Shown: positions 34,921 through 44,434, counted from the stretch's first letter. The stretch is DNA of 64,000 bases from Collinsella sp. (GCA_018380195.1 JAGZUC010000001.1:62001-126000); one strand, 5' to 3'. Numbers and translations are program-made. The notes: generated by a model not told the origin, from the letters alone.

Positions 34921-37374
34921 ATGGCCGAGCAACTGTCGCTGTTTGGTTCGCCTGAGCCTAAGCAGGCTTCCGTAAAACCTGTCCGCACGGCCGAGCAGGC
35001 CAATCCCGCGCCTGCGCCCGAGCCCACGGCCGCCTACGCGAGCGTGGTCCTCGACATTCCCACCCGTGCGCTGTCCGAGCCTTTTGCCTACGGCATTCAG
35101 CGGTCTCTTGCCAACGAGGCCGAGATCGGCTCCACTGTCCTAGTTCATTTTGGCAACCGTGCGGCCGCGGGCTATATCGTCGACATTGCGTCTGGGCTGG
35201 GCGAGTTGCAAGGCAACAACGCCCTCGACCCCTCGCGCGTCAAGCCCATCGAGTCCATCCTCAGCAAACCGCTCTTTGGCGTCGAGGCCGCCCGCATTGC
35301 GCGTTGGATGAGCCGCGAGTATGTCGCGACGCTTTCCGAATGCTTGCGTCTGTTCTTGCCTCCGGGCGGCAGCCCGCGTGTTGTTAAGGGCGATGACGGG
35401 GCGTGGACGGTCGAGCGTCCCGCCGTCAAGCCTATCCAAAACCGCTGGGTGATGCTTACGCCCGAGGGCTTTGACTATACGCCGCCCAAGACCGCAGTTC
35501 GCCAGCGTCAGCTCATCGAGGCGCTCCAGTGCGGACCGGTCACGACGCGTGACCTCAACCTGCTCTACAACAGCATGTCGGCGACCATCAAGGCGCTCGA
35601 AAAACGCGGCGTCGTGGTGGTGGAGGAGCGCCGTGCCTGGCGCGGTTGCAGCGAGCAGACTACGCTGTCCTCGGCAAGCGGTAAAGCGCCGGTCGCACTT
35701 ACGAACGGCCAGCAGCAGGCGCTCGCGCAGATTGAGCGCGCTCGCCTGGATGCGCACGGCGACGTAGTCCTTGTCGACGGCGTCACCGGATCCGGTAAAA
35801 CCGAGGTCTACCTCTCCGCTATCGAGCGCGTGCTCGAGGCCGGCCGTTCAGCGTGCGTGCTTGTGCCCGAGATCTCGCTGACGGCCCAAACCGTCGGGCG
35901 CTTCCGTTCGCGCTTTGGCGAGACGGTTGCTGTGTTCCATTCGCGCCTTTCGGCCGGTGAGCGCCTAGACCAGTGGGATATGGTCGCCAGCGGTGCCGCA
36001 CGCGTGGTCGTGGGCGCCCGCTCGGCGCTCTTTTGCCCGCTCAGCGACCTGGGCCTCATCATCATCGATGAGGAGCACGAGACCAGCTACAAGCAGGGTT
36101 CCAGCCCGCGCTACCATGCGCGCGAGGTGGCGGCCGAGATGGCGCGTTGCTATCGCTGCCCGCTCGTGTTGGGCTCGGCTACGCCTTCTGCCGAGGCCCT
36201 CGACCGCTGCCGTCGTGGCACGTTCAACGGTGTCACTTGGACACGCGTCGAGATGCCCGAGCGCCCGGGACACGCCGTGCTGCCCGAGGTTCGCATTGCC
36301 GACCTGCGCCGCGAGTTCTCGCACGGCAGCCGCTCCATGTTCTCAATACCGCTGATGGAAGGCTTGGAACGCGTGGTCGAACGTCGCGAGAAGGCCGTGC
36401 TGCTGCACAACCGCCGCGGTTTTGCGCCGTTTTTGATGTGCCGCGAGTGCGGCTGCGTCCCCACCTGCAACCACTGCTCCACCGCGCTTACGTATCACGA
36501 GCGTACACATTCGTTGCAGTGCCATACCTGCGGTTCGTCCTGGCGCGTGCAGCCCTATCCGGCGCCCACGAGCCGTTGCCCCAAATGCGGCAGTCGCTAC
36601 CTGGCAAAAATGGGCCTAGGCACGCAGCAGATCGAGGACGCCTTGCGCCAGATGCTGCCCGAGGATGTCGCCATCATTCGCATGGACGCCGATTCCACGC
36701 GTGGCAAGGACGCGCACAAGAAGTTGCTTGAACAGTTCGATGCCGCCGATTGCGCGGTGCTGCTGGGCACCCAGATGATCGCCAAGGGCCTCGACTTTCC
36801 CGAGGTTACCCTTGTGGGCGTGGTTAATGCCGACTTTGCATTAAAGCTACCCGATTTTAGAGCGGGGGAGCGCGCTTACGATTTGCTGGAGCAGGTCGCC
36901 GGCCGTGCCGGGCGCGGCGATCGCCCTGGCGAGGTCATTATCCAGACCTATCTGCCCGAGGACCCGGTCATTCGCGCCGTTGCCGAGCATGATCGCTCGA
37001 TCTTTACCGACTACGACTTGGACCAGCGTCGCGAAGCGCTGTATCCGCCGTTTGTGCGCCTGGTTAACATTTTGGTGTGGTCGGCGAATCGTGACGAGGC
37101 GCAGGATTACATTGGGCGTATCGCAAAGTTGCTCAAACGCCGCTGGCACGCCGCCGCGCCTGATTTTTTGCGGGTGGGGAGCGCTGTGCCGCAGGTGCTG
37201 GGCCCGGCTTCGTGTGTAATCGAGAGAGCCAAGGACCGTTATCGCTTCCACCTGCTTGTGAAGTCGCCCGTGGGGTACCATGTCTCTGACGATATCGACG
37301 CCTGCCTCAAAGAGGTGGGCTCCGTGCGCGGCGTGAGCGTGAGCGTTGACGTCGACGCCTATGATTTGATGTAA
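34921..37374 (+). CDS. priA: Primosomal protein N', replication restart helicase
   Basis: The 817-residue 3'-to-5' helicase reloads the replisome at stalled forks. A short N-terminal extension (residues 1-40) begins MAEQLSLFGSP, a form that resembles a sliding-clamp binding motif (QLSLF). The 3' DNA-binding domain follows, then the helicase core with Walker A VDGVTGSGKTEVY, DEEH box IIDEEHETSYKQG, GSATPSAE, and a zinc-binding block CRECGCVPTCNHC...CHTCGSSW...CPKCGS. Conserved motifs GTQMIAKGLDFP and QVAGRAGRGDRPG lie near the C-terminus. The ATG at 34921 has GGGAGG upstream. Confidence 0.96.
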   Translation: MAEQLSLFGSPEPKQASVKPVRTAEQANPAPAPEPTAAYASVVLDIPTRALSEPFAYGIQRSLANEAEIGSTVLVHFGNRAAAGYIVDIASGLGELQGNNALDPSRVKPIESILSKPLFGVEAARIARWMSREYVATLSECLRLFLPPGGSPRVVKGDDGAWTVERPAVKPIQNRWVMLTPEGFDYTPPKTAVRQRQLIEALQCGPVTTRDLNLLYNSMSATIKALEKRGVVVVEERRAWRGCSEQTTLSSASGKAPVALTNGQQQALAQIERARLDAHGDVVLVDGVTGSGKTEVYLSAIERVLEAGRSACVLVPEISLTAQTVGRFRSRFGETVAVFHSRLSAGERLDQWDMVASGAARVVVGARSALFCPLSDLGLIIIDEEHETSYKQGSSPRYHAREVAAEMARCYRCPLVLGSATPSAEALDRCRRGTFNGVTWTRVEMPERPGHAVLPEVRIADLRREFSHGSRSMFSIPLMEGLERVVERREKAVLLHNRRGFAPFLMCRECGCVPTCNHCSTALTYHERTHSLQCHTCGSSWRVQPYPAPTSRCPKCGSRYLAKMGLGTQQIEDALRQMLPEDVAIIRMDADSTRGKDAHKKLLEQFDAADCAVLLGTQMIAKGLDFPEVTLVGVVNADFALKLPDFRAGERAYDLLEQVAGRAGRGDRPGEVIIQTYLPEDPVIRAVAEHDRSIFTDYDLDQRREALYPPFVRLVNILVWSANRDEAQDYIGRIAKLLKRRWHAAAPDFLRVGSAVPQVLGPASCVIERAKDRYRFHLLVKSPVGYHVSDDIDACLKEVGSVRGVSVSVDVDAYDLM

Positions 37375-37392
37375 CAACCCGAAAGGATGGCC

Positions 37393-37929
37393 ATGGAAGC
37401 CAACGGAATCGTACTTTCGCCCGACCCTCGTCTGCGTCAGGAGTGCGCCGTCATCGAGGAGATCACCCCGGCGATCGAGGCACTCGCCGAGAAGATGAAG
37501 AAGATGATGTTCGAGAACGGCGGCTGCGGCCTGGCTGCCCCACAGATTGGCGAGCTCATCCAGCTCGTCACCATCGACTGCGACTACAGCGACAAGAACG
37601 ACTACGACCCCTACGTGCTCATCAACCCCGTGATCGTGGAACAGAGCGACCATCTGGTGCCGTTTAGCGAGGGCTGCCTTTCCATCCCCGGCATTAGCTG
37701 CGAGATCGAGCGTCCCGATCATGTCGTCGTCGAGGCGTATGACCTGGATGCCAACCTGATTCGCTACGAGGCATCGGGCGATCTGTTCTGCGTGTGCCTG
37801 CAGCACGAGATCGATCACTTGCACGGCAACACCATGTTCGAGCGACTGAAGCCGATGCAGCGCATCAAGGCCGTCAAGGAGTACCAGGACGCCCTGGCCC
37901 GCGGCGCTCGACCGGGCGAGACTGAGTAG
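37393..37929 (+). CDS. def: Peptide deformylase
   Basis: The 178-residue metalloenzyme removes the formyl group from nascent proteins. The three motifs are GCGLAAPQIG, EGCLSIPG (metal-binding Cys) and QHEIDHLHG (metal-binding His pair and catalytic Glu). The second of two nearby ATG codons (37393) has the better spacing from GAAAGGA. It lies 18 bases after priA. The functionally linked fmt gene follows after a palindrome. Confidence 0.96.
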   Translation: MEANGIVLSPDPRLRQECAVIEEITPAIEALAEKMKKMMFENGGCGLAAPQIGELIQLVTIDCDYSDKNDYDPYVLINPVIVEQSDHLVPFSEGCLSIPGISCEIERPDHVVVEAYDLDANLIRYEASGDLFCVCLQHEIDHLHGNTMFERLKPMQRIKAVKEYQDALARGARPGETE

Positions 37930-37937
37930 GTTCGTCT

Positions 37938-38033
37938 GTCCCCGGGGCGCCCGCCTATATCATCCCGTGCTCAAACATTCTCGCTGCGCTGCGAAACTGC
38001 GCGCGGGACGATATAGGCGGGCGCCCCGGGGAC
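37938..38033. repeat. Inverted repeat with 33-base arms between def and fmt
   Basis: Arms 37938-37970 and 38001-38033 pair with two mismatches around a 30-base loop. The outer end is GTCCCCGGGGCGCCCG. The dimensions (33-base arms, loop of about 30) are the same as the metK-gltX palindrome, though the sequence differs. It lies in the 321-base gap 37930-38250, which otherwise holds a terminator and T-rich DNA without a convincing gene. Confidence 0.85.
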
Positions 38034-38109
38034 TACGTTGACGCTGTTTGTCTCGCCCGGGTGCCGTCGGGCCAGGGAGGGGCGTCTTCTTTGATAATTG
38101 CTTTGTTGG

Positions 38110-38145
38110 AAGAGCTGCTTTTATTGCGGCTCTTTCTTTTGTTTT
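38110..38145 (+). terminator. Terminator-like hairpin before fmt
   Basis: AAGAGCTGC and GCGGCTCTT (one U-G pair) enclose TTTTATT and are followed by TCTTTTGTTTT. It would end transcripts coming from def, or act as a leader attenuator for fmt. Confidence 0.65.
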
Positions 38146-38250
38146 GGGTATATTTGTTCTTGTTGAATTGTTATTGCGGATGGGCTGGGTACTTGGCTTT
38201 CCGCTGTTATTTGTAGCCGTCTCGGCTTTGGTTGAGGGGAGACGTTCTTT

Positions 38251-39171
38251 ATGCGTATTGTGTTTATGGGTACGCCTGATTTTGCTGTGCCTTCGCTGAC
38301 TTCGCTTGTTGAGGCTGGAAACGAGATTGCGCTCGTAATTACTCGTCCCGATGCTGTTCGTGGGCGTGGTAAAAAGTTGGAGCCGTCTCCTGTTAAGGCC
38401 AAGGCGCTTGAGCTTGGTCTGCCTGTTGTTGAGGCAAATCGTATGACGCCGGATGTTATTGATCAGCTCAAGGCTGCGGATGCCGATATTTTCTGTGTGG
38501 CTGCTTATGGCTGCATTTTGCCCGATGAGGTGTTGCATATGGCGCCGCTTGGTATTGTGAATGTTCATGCTTCGCTGCTGCCGCGTTGGCGTGGCGCTGC
38601 TCCCATTCAGCGTGCCATTCTTGCTGGTGACGATGTTGCCGGCGTTTCCATTATGCGTATTGGACATGGCGTGGATACGGGCGCTTATTGCGCGCAGGCC
38701 TCGACCTCGGTTGCCGGTAAGCATGCCGAGGCACTGACGATGGAGCTTGGCGAGCTGGGCGGTAAGCTGCTGGCCGATACGCTGCCATTGCTTGTTGACG
38801 ACACAGCGGTGTGGACCGAGCAGGATGAGTCGCTCGTCACGCATGCTGCCAAGATTTCTAAGCAGGAGATGCGTCTGGATCCGCAGATGGGGGCGCTCGA
38901 TTGCGTGCGCCACGTGCTGGCTTCGTCCGACACCGCACCTGCTCGCTGCGTGATTGCCGGCAAGTCCGTGCGTGTGCACGATGCCGCGCCCGCCGACGTG
39001 TCGCTTGCCACCGGCAGCGTTCTTGTTCAGTCTAAGCGTGTCTACCTTGGGCTTTCCGATGGTGCGGTCGAGCTGCTTGAGGTTAAGCCCGATGGCAAGC
39101 GTGCCATGGCCGCTTCGGCCTGGGCTGCCGGCCTGCAGGGTGCCGATCTGACGTGGGGTGTTTTGTCATGA
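38251..39171 (+). CDS. fmt: Methionyl-tRNA formyltransferase
   Basis: The 306-residue enzyme formylates initiator Met-tRNA. It has RIVFMGTPDFAVPSL at the N-terminus, VITRPDAVRGRGKKLEPSPVK, the catalytic region IVNVHASLLPRWRGAAPIQRAI with the Asn-His pair, and GVSIMRIGHGVDTG. A C-terminal OB-like domain follows. ATG at 38251 has GAGGGGAGA upstream. The stop overlaps the rsmB ATG (ATGA). Confidence 0.96.
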   Translation: MRIVFMGTPDFAVPSLTSLVEAGNEIALVITRPDAVRGRGKKLEPSPVKAKALELGLPVVEANRMTPDVIDQLKAADADIFCVAAYGCILPDEVLHMAPLGIVNVHASLLPRWRGAAPIQRAILAGDDVAGVSIMRIGHGVDTGAYCAQASTSVAGKHAEALTMELGELGGKLLADTLPLLVDDTAVWTEQDESLVTHAAKISKQEMRLDPQMGALDCVRHVLASSDTAPARCVIAGKSVRVHDAAPADVSLATGSVLVQSKRVYLGLSDGAVELLEVKPDGKRAMAASAWAAGLQGADLTWGVLS

Positions 39172-40568
39172 GCAAGCTTTCTCCCGCGCGCAAGCTTGCG
39201 CTCGATGTGTTGATGGAGGCCGACCGTCGCGGCATGTATGCGCGCGACGTGTTGTCTTCCCGTGCTTCCGCCAAGGCCATTGACCAGCGTGATTCCGCGT
39301 TTGCCGCTCGCTTGGCGCTCGGTGTTGCCGCGACGCAGGGCATTTTGGACGAGCTGCTCGATCAGTTCCTCGATAAGCCCAAAAAGGTCGCGCCGCGTGT
39401 TCGCATGGCGCTTCGCATCTCGGCCTTCGAGATGCTCTACCTGCATACCCCTGGCCGAGTTGCCGTGAGCCAGGGCGTTGAGCTGGTTCGTAGCGGCGCT
39501 AAGTCGGCTGCCGGTCTTGCGAACGCTGTACTGCATAAGGTCGCGGACAACGTCGAGGACTTTGCCGCCGCCGCGGGTGCTGATGAGTCCGAGCGCCGTT
39601 TGGTTCGCCTGTCTCGCCTGATGGGTATGCCGCGTTGGCTGTGCGCACGCATTATGGCGTCGTTCGATGCGCCCGAGGGCGCGCTCAACTTTGCCGGTAA
39701 TCTGGCGCCCGCGCCGCTCGCCTTGCACGAGAATGCCTTTGCTACCCAACCTGATCCGTACCTATCGCAGCTTGTTGCGCCTGTGTTCCCGGGTTGCCAC
39801 GCGCCGGTCGATGCGCAGACCACGGTTGCGTCGGGTGTGTTTGAGCGCGCGGCGGCCGTGGCCTCGGACCTTAACGCCCAGCTCATCGCTACCGCGGCGA
39901 CCCGTCCCGGGCGTTGCCTGGAGATTGGTGCCGGTCGCGGCACCAAGACCTATGTGATGATGTGCCAGGCCAAGCGTGCCGGCTATGAGCGTCAGCATAC
40001 TGCACTCGATTTGCACGACCGCAAGTGCGATCTGAATCTCGCGCGCCTTCTCAAGGCCGGTATTCAGGGCGTTCGTACGGTTTCGGGTGATGCCTGCGAG
40101 CTTGATGAGGTGCTCACATCGTTTGATGCCATGCTTGGCGAGCCGGTTAAGTTCGACACGGTCTTTATCGATGCGCCGTGCTCGGGCACCGGTACCATGC
40201 GCCGTCATCCCGAGATCCCGTGGCGCCTGACCGAAAAGGATGTGACGGCTGAGCTGCCCAAGCTGCAGCTGACGATGCTCAAGGAAGCCGCTGCGCGCGT
40301 GGCTGCCGGCGGCGAGCTCATCTATGCGACGTGCTCGGTTTTCGACGAGGAGAACACGCAGGTGGTGGACGCTTTCCTGAACTCTCCCGAGGGCACCGGT
40401 TTTAGCCTGGAGCCGCTCTCCGAGGCGCAGATCCTGCAACTCCCCGAGTTCGATCAGGCCAAGAAGCTCGTTTCCGTACGACAAAACGACCGTGGCCTCT
40501 TCCAAAGCGTACCGGTAAACGCCGACTCTTACGACGGCCACTTCTGCGCACGCCTGGTCCGCCAGTAA
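39168..40568 (+). CDS. rsmB: 16S rRNA (cytosine-C5) methyltransferase, RsmB/Sun type
   Basis: A protein of 466 residues. Residues 5-140 form a NusB-like RNA-binding domain (RKLALDVLMEADRRGMY, LDQFLDKPKKVAPRVRMALRI in part). Residues 160-466 form the SAM-dependent methyltransferase with CLEIGAGRGTKTYVM, VFIDAPCSGTGTMRRHPEIP (first active-site Cys) and LIYATCSVFDEENTQVV (second catalytic Cys). It overlaps fmt by four bases, a common bacterial pairing. Confidence 0.94.
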   Translation: MSKLSPARKLALDVLMEADRRGMYARDVLSSRASAKAIDQRDSAFAARLALGVAATQGILDELLDQFLDKPKKVAPRVRMALRISAFEMLYLHTPGRVAVSQGVELVRSGAKSAAGLANAVLHKVADNVEDFAAAAGADESERRLVRLSRLMGMPRWLCARIMASFDAPEGALNFAGNLAPAPLALHENAFATQPDPYLSQLVAPVFPGCHAPVDAQTTVASGVFERAAAVASDLNAQLIATAATRPGRCLEIGAGRGTKTYVMMCQAKRAGYERQHTALDLHDRKCDLNLARLLKAGIQGVRTVSGDACELDEVLTSFDAMLGEPVKFDTVFIDAPCSGTGTMRRHPEIPWRLTEKDVTAELPKLQLTMLKEAAARVAAGGELIYATCSVFDEENTQVVDAFLNSPEGTGFSLEPLSEAQILQLPEFDQAKKLVSVRQNDRGLFQSVPVNADSYDGHFCARLVRQ

Positions 40569-40575
40569 CAATTAA

Positions 40576-40642
40576 GTTGCGGTGAAATAAGGATTGAATA
40601 GCGGCTTCCACCCACCAAACAGTCCTTATTTCACCGCAACTC
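40576..40642. repeat. Palindromic intergenic repeat, copy 2 (AGTTGCGGTGAA arms)
   Basis: Arms of 19 perfect bases (40576-40594 and 40624-40642) surround 29 bases. The outer sequence AGTTGCGGTGAAATA is shared with the copy at 24324-24392. It starts eight bases after the rsmB stop. Confidence 0.8.
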
Positions 40643-40655
40643 ACAAGGAAACCTG

Positions 40656-40676
40656 GGTAGCTTGATTAGCTACCCA
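40656..40676. repeat. Small perfect hairpin
   Basis: GGGTAGCT-TGATT-AGCTACCC, between the palindromic repeat and the terminator in the convergent rsmB/FmdB-like gap. Confidence 0.6.
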
Positions 40677-40684
40677 TAGAGCAA

Positions 40685-40728
40685 AGAAACAGCCCCGCGA
40701 TCGGCGTTGATCGCGGGGCTGTTTGGTT
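40685..40728. terminator. Bidirectional terminator between rsmB and the zinc-ribbon gene
   Basis: Perfect 12-base arms (40691-40702 and 40709-40720, loop GGCGTT) have GTTTGGTTT on the plus side and GTTTCTTTG on the minus side, and stand between two converging genes. Confidence 0.85.
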
Positions 40729-40729
40729 T

Positions 40730-40966
40730 CTAGTGGCTGTGCGGGCAGTTGGCGCAGCAGCCGCTAGTGGCGTTGGTGCTGGAACCACCGCTGCGCTGGT
40801 CGGTGTTGTAGAAGCCGCTGCCCTCAAACTTGATGCCGCTGGCCGAGAACGTCTTGGCCGCCGGGGCACCGCAGCTCGGGCACACGACCTCGGGGGTCTC
40901 GGACATGGGATGCTCAACCTCAAACACATTGCCGCAGCTCGAGCATTTGTAATCGTAGCGCGCCAT
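40730..40966 (-). CDS. FmdB-like zinc-ribbon protein
   Basis: The 78-residue protein begins with MARYDYKCSSCGNVFEV and has a second knuckle VVCPSCGAPAAKTFSASG, giving the CxxC-CxxC zinc ribbon of the FmdB family of putative regulators. The C-terminal part is Ser/Gly-rich and ends with another cysteine cluster (CCANCPHSH), which could bind a second metal. ATG at 40966 has AAAAGGAAG upstream. The molecular function of the family is not established. Confidence 0.88.
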   Translation of the reverse strand: MARYDYKCSSCGNVFEVEHPMSETPEVVCPSCGAPAAKTFSASGIKFEGSGFYNTDQRSGGSSTNATSGCCANCPHSH

Positions 40967-41054
40967 AATACTTCCTTTTCAGCACAAAGCGGGCAGATTA
41001 CTCTGCCCGCAAAAATTCAAACGTCTGTAACTGTACCCTATATCGGGCGTTTTA

Positions 41055-44000
41055 TCACGCTTCGCCCCAGAATCTATGCGTGTTGCGCAGGAGCTGTGCG
41101 GTTTTGCCCTCAGCGGCCGCAACGTCGGCCTCGTCAGCCTGCCAGGTCCAGTTGCCCGTGGCCACGCCCGGTACGTTCATGCGCGCGTCGTCGCCCAGCC
41201 CCAGGACATCCTGCAGCGGCATCATCACCAGGGGAGCGTCGCTTGCCAGCGCATCGCTCATCAGCTTGGCCGCCACCTCAACACCGCTCGGTTCATCGCC
41301 GCCCGCAAAAGAACGCGTACACCAGCCGGCGAGCGTCGACGTGTCGTGCGTCGAGGTGTACAGAATCTTGCCGGGCGTGGGATGCACACCGCAACGAACG
41401 TCGTAGTCGCTAAACTCCAGCACGTCCATGCCGGGGAAACCGCAGGTCGATGCCATGGCGCGAACACCGGGCGTCAGATAGCCCAAGTCCTCAGCGATAA
41501 AGTTGAGCGGACCCAGCTCGTCATAAGCGGTCTGGAACAGGTCCTTGCCCGGTCCCGCCAACCAGCGACCTTCGGCGCAAGCCTTGCCTGCGGGGATACT
41601 GAAGTAGCTGTGGAATCCCAGGAAGTGATCCAGGCGCACGCGGTCGTAGAGCGAAAACGCACGACGCAGGCGATCCATCCACCAGCTATAGCCGTTCTGC
41701 TTCATGTGGTCCCAGCGGAACGTCGGGTTGCCCCACACCTGGCCCTCGGGCGCAAAGTTGTCGGGCGGCGCGCCGGAAATCTCGATTGCCTTGCCGGTAT
41801 CGGACAGCCAGAAGTTCTCAGGTTCGCTCCACGCGTCTGCCGAATCGTCCGACACGTACATAGGAATATCGCCGATAACCTCGATGCCCTTCTTGTGCGC
41901 ATAGTTCATGAGCTCGCACCAAGCCAAGTCAAAGCGGTACTGCATGTACGCCTGAAGCTCGGCCTCGTTGTGGAAGCGCTTGTCGTCGATCAGATGCTCG
42001 TTGTAGCGCGCGACATCTGCCGGCCAATCGTGGCGCGACTCGCCCTCAAAGTACTTCTTAACGGCCATGTAGACGCAGTATTTCTCGAGCCAATCGGCAT
42101 TGCGATGCTTAAACGCTGTGTATAGCGGATCGGCATCCTCGCCTCCGCGGGCCTTCCAGGTCTCAAAGTCGGCGGCCAGCTCCTCGTGGCTTTCGGGCAG
42201 CAGGTCGATATTGCCTGCAAAGGCCGAAGGACCGGCGTAAGGGGAGCGGAAGAAGTCCGTGGGGTTGACGGGCAGGACCTGCCAGTAGCGCATGCCCATG
42301 GCGGCCAGATGGTCAATAAAGCGACGCGTGGGCGCGCCGATCGTGCCGGGCTTTCCGTCGTCGGTCGGCACCGAGGTGATGTGACAAACGACACCCGCGC
42401 CGTGATCGAGCGGCTCTTGCAGACGCTGCTCGGCGTGGTGATAGATGATCGACGATCCCAGCGGATACAGATCGAGCGTGACGGTGCCATTGTGAATCTC
42501 GCACTCGTGACCGCTAATCACATCGCTCGCACATTCGTCGAGCGCCGGAATCGTCACGCGGTGTGAATTTCGCAGGCTGCGGTTGATGATAACCGTCGCG
42601 GCCTCACCGTCTTTACCGGTGCGCGTATAGGCGAGTACCTCGTCGTTGAGCGCGAAGGCCTTGATTTCACCGTCGATCATAAACGGTAGCGCGCGGCGCA
42701 CGGCAGAAGCGTTTTTAAGGATGGCGAGTGTATCGAAGTCGTGCAGGTCATCCTTCAAAGGCAGCGTGCGGCGATTGCCCGGATCGGTCAGGCCCTCAAG
42801 GCCGTACTCGTCGCCATAGTAAATCGAAGGCACGCCGGGGAACGTCATCTGCATGAGCGTCGCCAGCCAAAAGCGGCTCTTGGCCAGGCCCATGGAGTTC
42901 TCGTCCAGGCGCCATTTGCTGCGCTCACTCTCGGGCAGCTGCGACTCGTCGGGGCCACCGCCGAGCACCGAGATAATGCGCGGGCGGTCGTGGCTCGACA
43001 GCAGATTGAGCGCGCAGGATAATGCCTCGCGCGGATAGTTCTCGCGTAAGGTCTCGATATCCTCGGCAGCTTGGTAGGCGTTTTTGTAGCCCATCAAAAA
43101 GCCGATGACCATGTCGCGGAAGGGGTAATCCATGGCCGAGTCGAGCTCGGAGCCTTGTAGATAGCGACGTAGATGACCGTAGCTGATCTTGTTGGAGGCA
43201 TCTTCCCAGACCTCGCCGAGCAGCAGCGCGTCGGGCTTCTCGGCGAGCACGGCCTTTTTGATTTCGGTCAGGAAGTCATCGGAAAGCTCGTCGGCCACAT
43301 CCAGGCGCCAGCCGTGAGCGCCGGCGCGCAGCCATTTTCGAATGACGCCGTCCTTGCCCAGGAGCCGCTCGCGCACCAGATCGGAGCTCTCATTGATGGC
43401 GGGCATATTGCCCACGCCCCACCAGCAGTCGTACGAGCCGTCCTCGTGGAAATAAAACGCATCGCGCCACGGCGAATCCTCGCTCTGCCACGCGCCCACG
43501 CCGGGGTAGTTGCCGTAGCGGTTGAAGTAGATCGAATCGTCGCCCGTGTGGTTGAACACACCGTCCAGAATGATGGAAATGCCGAGCTTCTCGGCCGCCT
43601 CGCACAGCTCGGTAAAGTCCTGCTCGGTGCCCAGAATCGGATCGATCTTGGTGTAATCGGCGGTGTCGTAGCGGTGGTTGCTCGCGGCTTCAAAAATGGG
43701 GTTGAGGTAGATGGCTGTAAAGCCCAGCTCGGCGATGCGAGGCAGGTCTTCCTGGATGCCCTTGAGCGAGCCGCCGTAGAAGTCCCAAGTCTTGATGGAG
43801 CCGTCCTCGGCGCGCTCGTACACAGGCGGCTCGTTCCAGTCCTCGACCATGCGGCGCTGAATGCCCTTACGCGGCTTTTCGACCTCGGCCAGCGTGCGCT
43901 CGTGCCAGTGCTCGTCGCGGGCATAACGATCGGGGAAGATCTGGTAGACCATACCGCGCTCGTACCAGGTGGGACGGTTCTCGCGGTGTTTGTAGACGGT

Positions 44001-44351
44001 GACCTGGAATGACGGCACCTCAGCGTAGTCGTAGGTTACGCCTTCGCCGCCGGTGCGTCCCTGCGGTGCGCCCAAGCGGACCTCGGGCTGGCCTTCTATA
44101 TTGCAGATAAAGCTGTACCAGATAAGACAGGGCTCGGTGCACTCAAGCTCTACGGTAAATATGCCGTCGCCCTCGTGCGTCATGGGATATTGAGACTCAC
44201 CGATCTCATCGACCCAGGTGCGCAGCGTAAGCGTTGCCTGCGCGGGATCGGCATCCTCCAGAATTACGGAGAGCGAAAGGGTAGTTCCAGTGGTCACAGC
44301 GCCAAACGGAGTGCGAAACTGCGGTAGACGGCTGTTGTGTATCAATCTCAT
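41055..44351 (-). CDS. GH13 alpha-glucosidase/pullulanase-type domain fused to GH77 4-alpha-glucanotransferase
   Basis: The 1098-residue bifunctional alpha-glucan enzyme carries two complete catalytic units. Residues 1-120 are an N-terminal beta-sandwich of neopullulanase/cyclomaltodextrinase type. Residues 130-640 form a GH13 barrel and C-domain: nucleophile Asp351 in HGWRLDVADEL, acid/base Glu380 in LLGEVWED, and the transition-state Asp455 in SSHDRPR. Residues 646-1098 are GH77 (MalQ): nucleophile Asp908 in VRLDHFLGF, acid/base Glu954 in FIAEDLGYL, and THDTSTLAGW. Together they could trim branched dextrins and rearrange the resulting maltooligosaccharides. It is last in the glycogen gene block and has its own upstream region with operator-like motifs. 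The ribosome site is weak. Confidence 0.93.
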   Translation of the reverse strand: MRLIHNSRLPQFRTPFGAVTTGTTLSLSVILEDADPAQATLTLRTWVDEIGESQYPMTHEGDGIFTVELECTEPCLIWYSFICNIEGQPEVRLGAPQGRTGGEGVTYDYAEVPSFQVTVYKHRENRPTWYERGMVYQIFPDRYARDEHWHERTLAEVEKPRKGIQRRMVEDWNEPPVYERAEDGSIKTWDFYGGSLKGIQEDLPRIAELGFTAIYLNPIFEAASNHRYDTADYTKIDPILGTEQDFTELCEAAEKLGISIILDGVFNHTGDDSIYFNRYGNYPGVGAWQSEDSPWRDAFYFHEDGSYDCWWGVGNMPAINESSDLVRERLLGKDGVIRKWLRAGAHGWRLDVADELSDDFLTEIKKAVLAEKPDALLLGEVWEDASNKISYGHLRRYLQGSELDSAMDYPFRDMVIGFLMGYKNAYQAAEDIETLRENYPREALSCALNLLSSHDRPRIISVLGGGPDESQLPESERSKWRLDENSMGLAKSRFWLATLMQMTFPGVPSIYYGDEYGLEGLTDPGNRRTLPLKDDLHDFDTLAILKNASAVRRALPFMIDGEIKAFALNDEVLAYTRTGKDGEAATVIINRSLRNSHRVTIPALDECASDVISGHECEIHNGTVTLDLYPLGSSIIYHHAEQRLQEPLDHGAGVVCHITSVPTDDGKPGTIGAPTRRFIDHLAAMGMRYWQVLPVNPTDFFRSPYAGPSAFAGNIDLLPESHEELAADFETWKARGGEDADPLYTAFKHRNADWLEKYCVYMAVKKYFEGESRHDWPADVARYNEHLIDDKRFHNEAELQAYMQYRFDLAWCELMNYAHKKGIEVIGDIPMYVSDDSADAWSEPENFWLSDTGKAIEISGAPPDNFAPEGQVWGNPTFRWDHMKQNGYSWWMDRLRRAFSLYDRVRLDHFLGFHSYFSIPAGKACAEGRWLAGPGKDLFQTAYDELGPLNFIAEDLGYLTPGVRAMASTCGFPGMDVLEFSDYDVRCGVHPTPGKILYTSTHDTSTLAGWCTRSFAGGDEPSGVEVAAKLMSDALASDAPLVMMPLQDVLGLGDDARMNVPGVATGNWTWQADEADVAAAEGKTAQLLRNTHRFWGEA

Positions 44352-44434
44352 AATACGGTCCAGTTCAATAGAATCACGGCCTGCGGGCCATGGGCTTTAC
44401 GCACAGGATGTAAGTATATCTGTTGTACACAGGC

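Noticed and set aside
38048..38299. 83-codon hydrophobic frame between def and fmt
   Set aside because: Its sequence runs through a palindrome and a terminator hairpin and into fmt in another frame; hydrophobicity comes from T-rich DNA.
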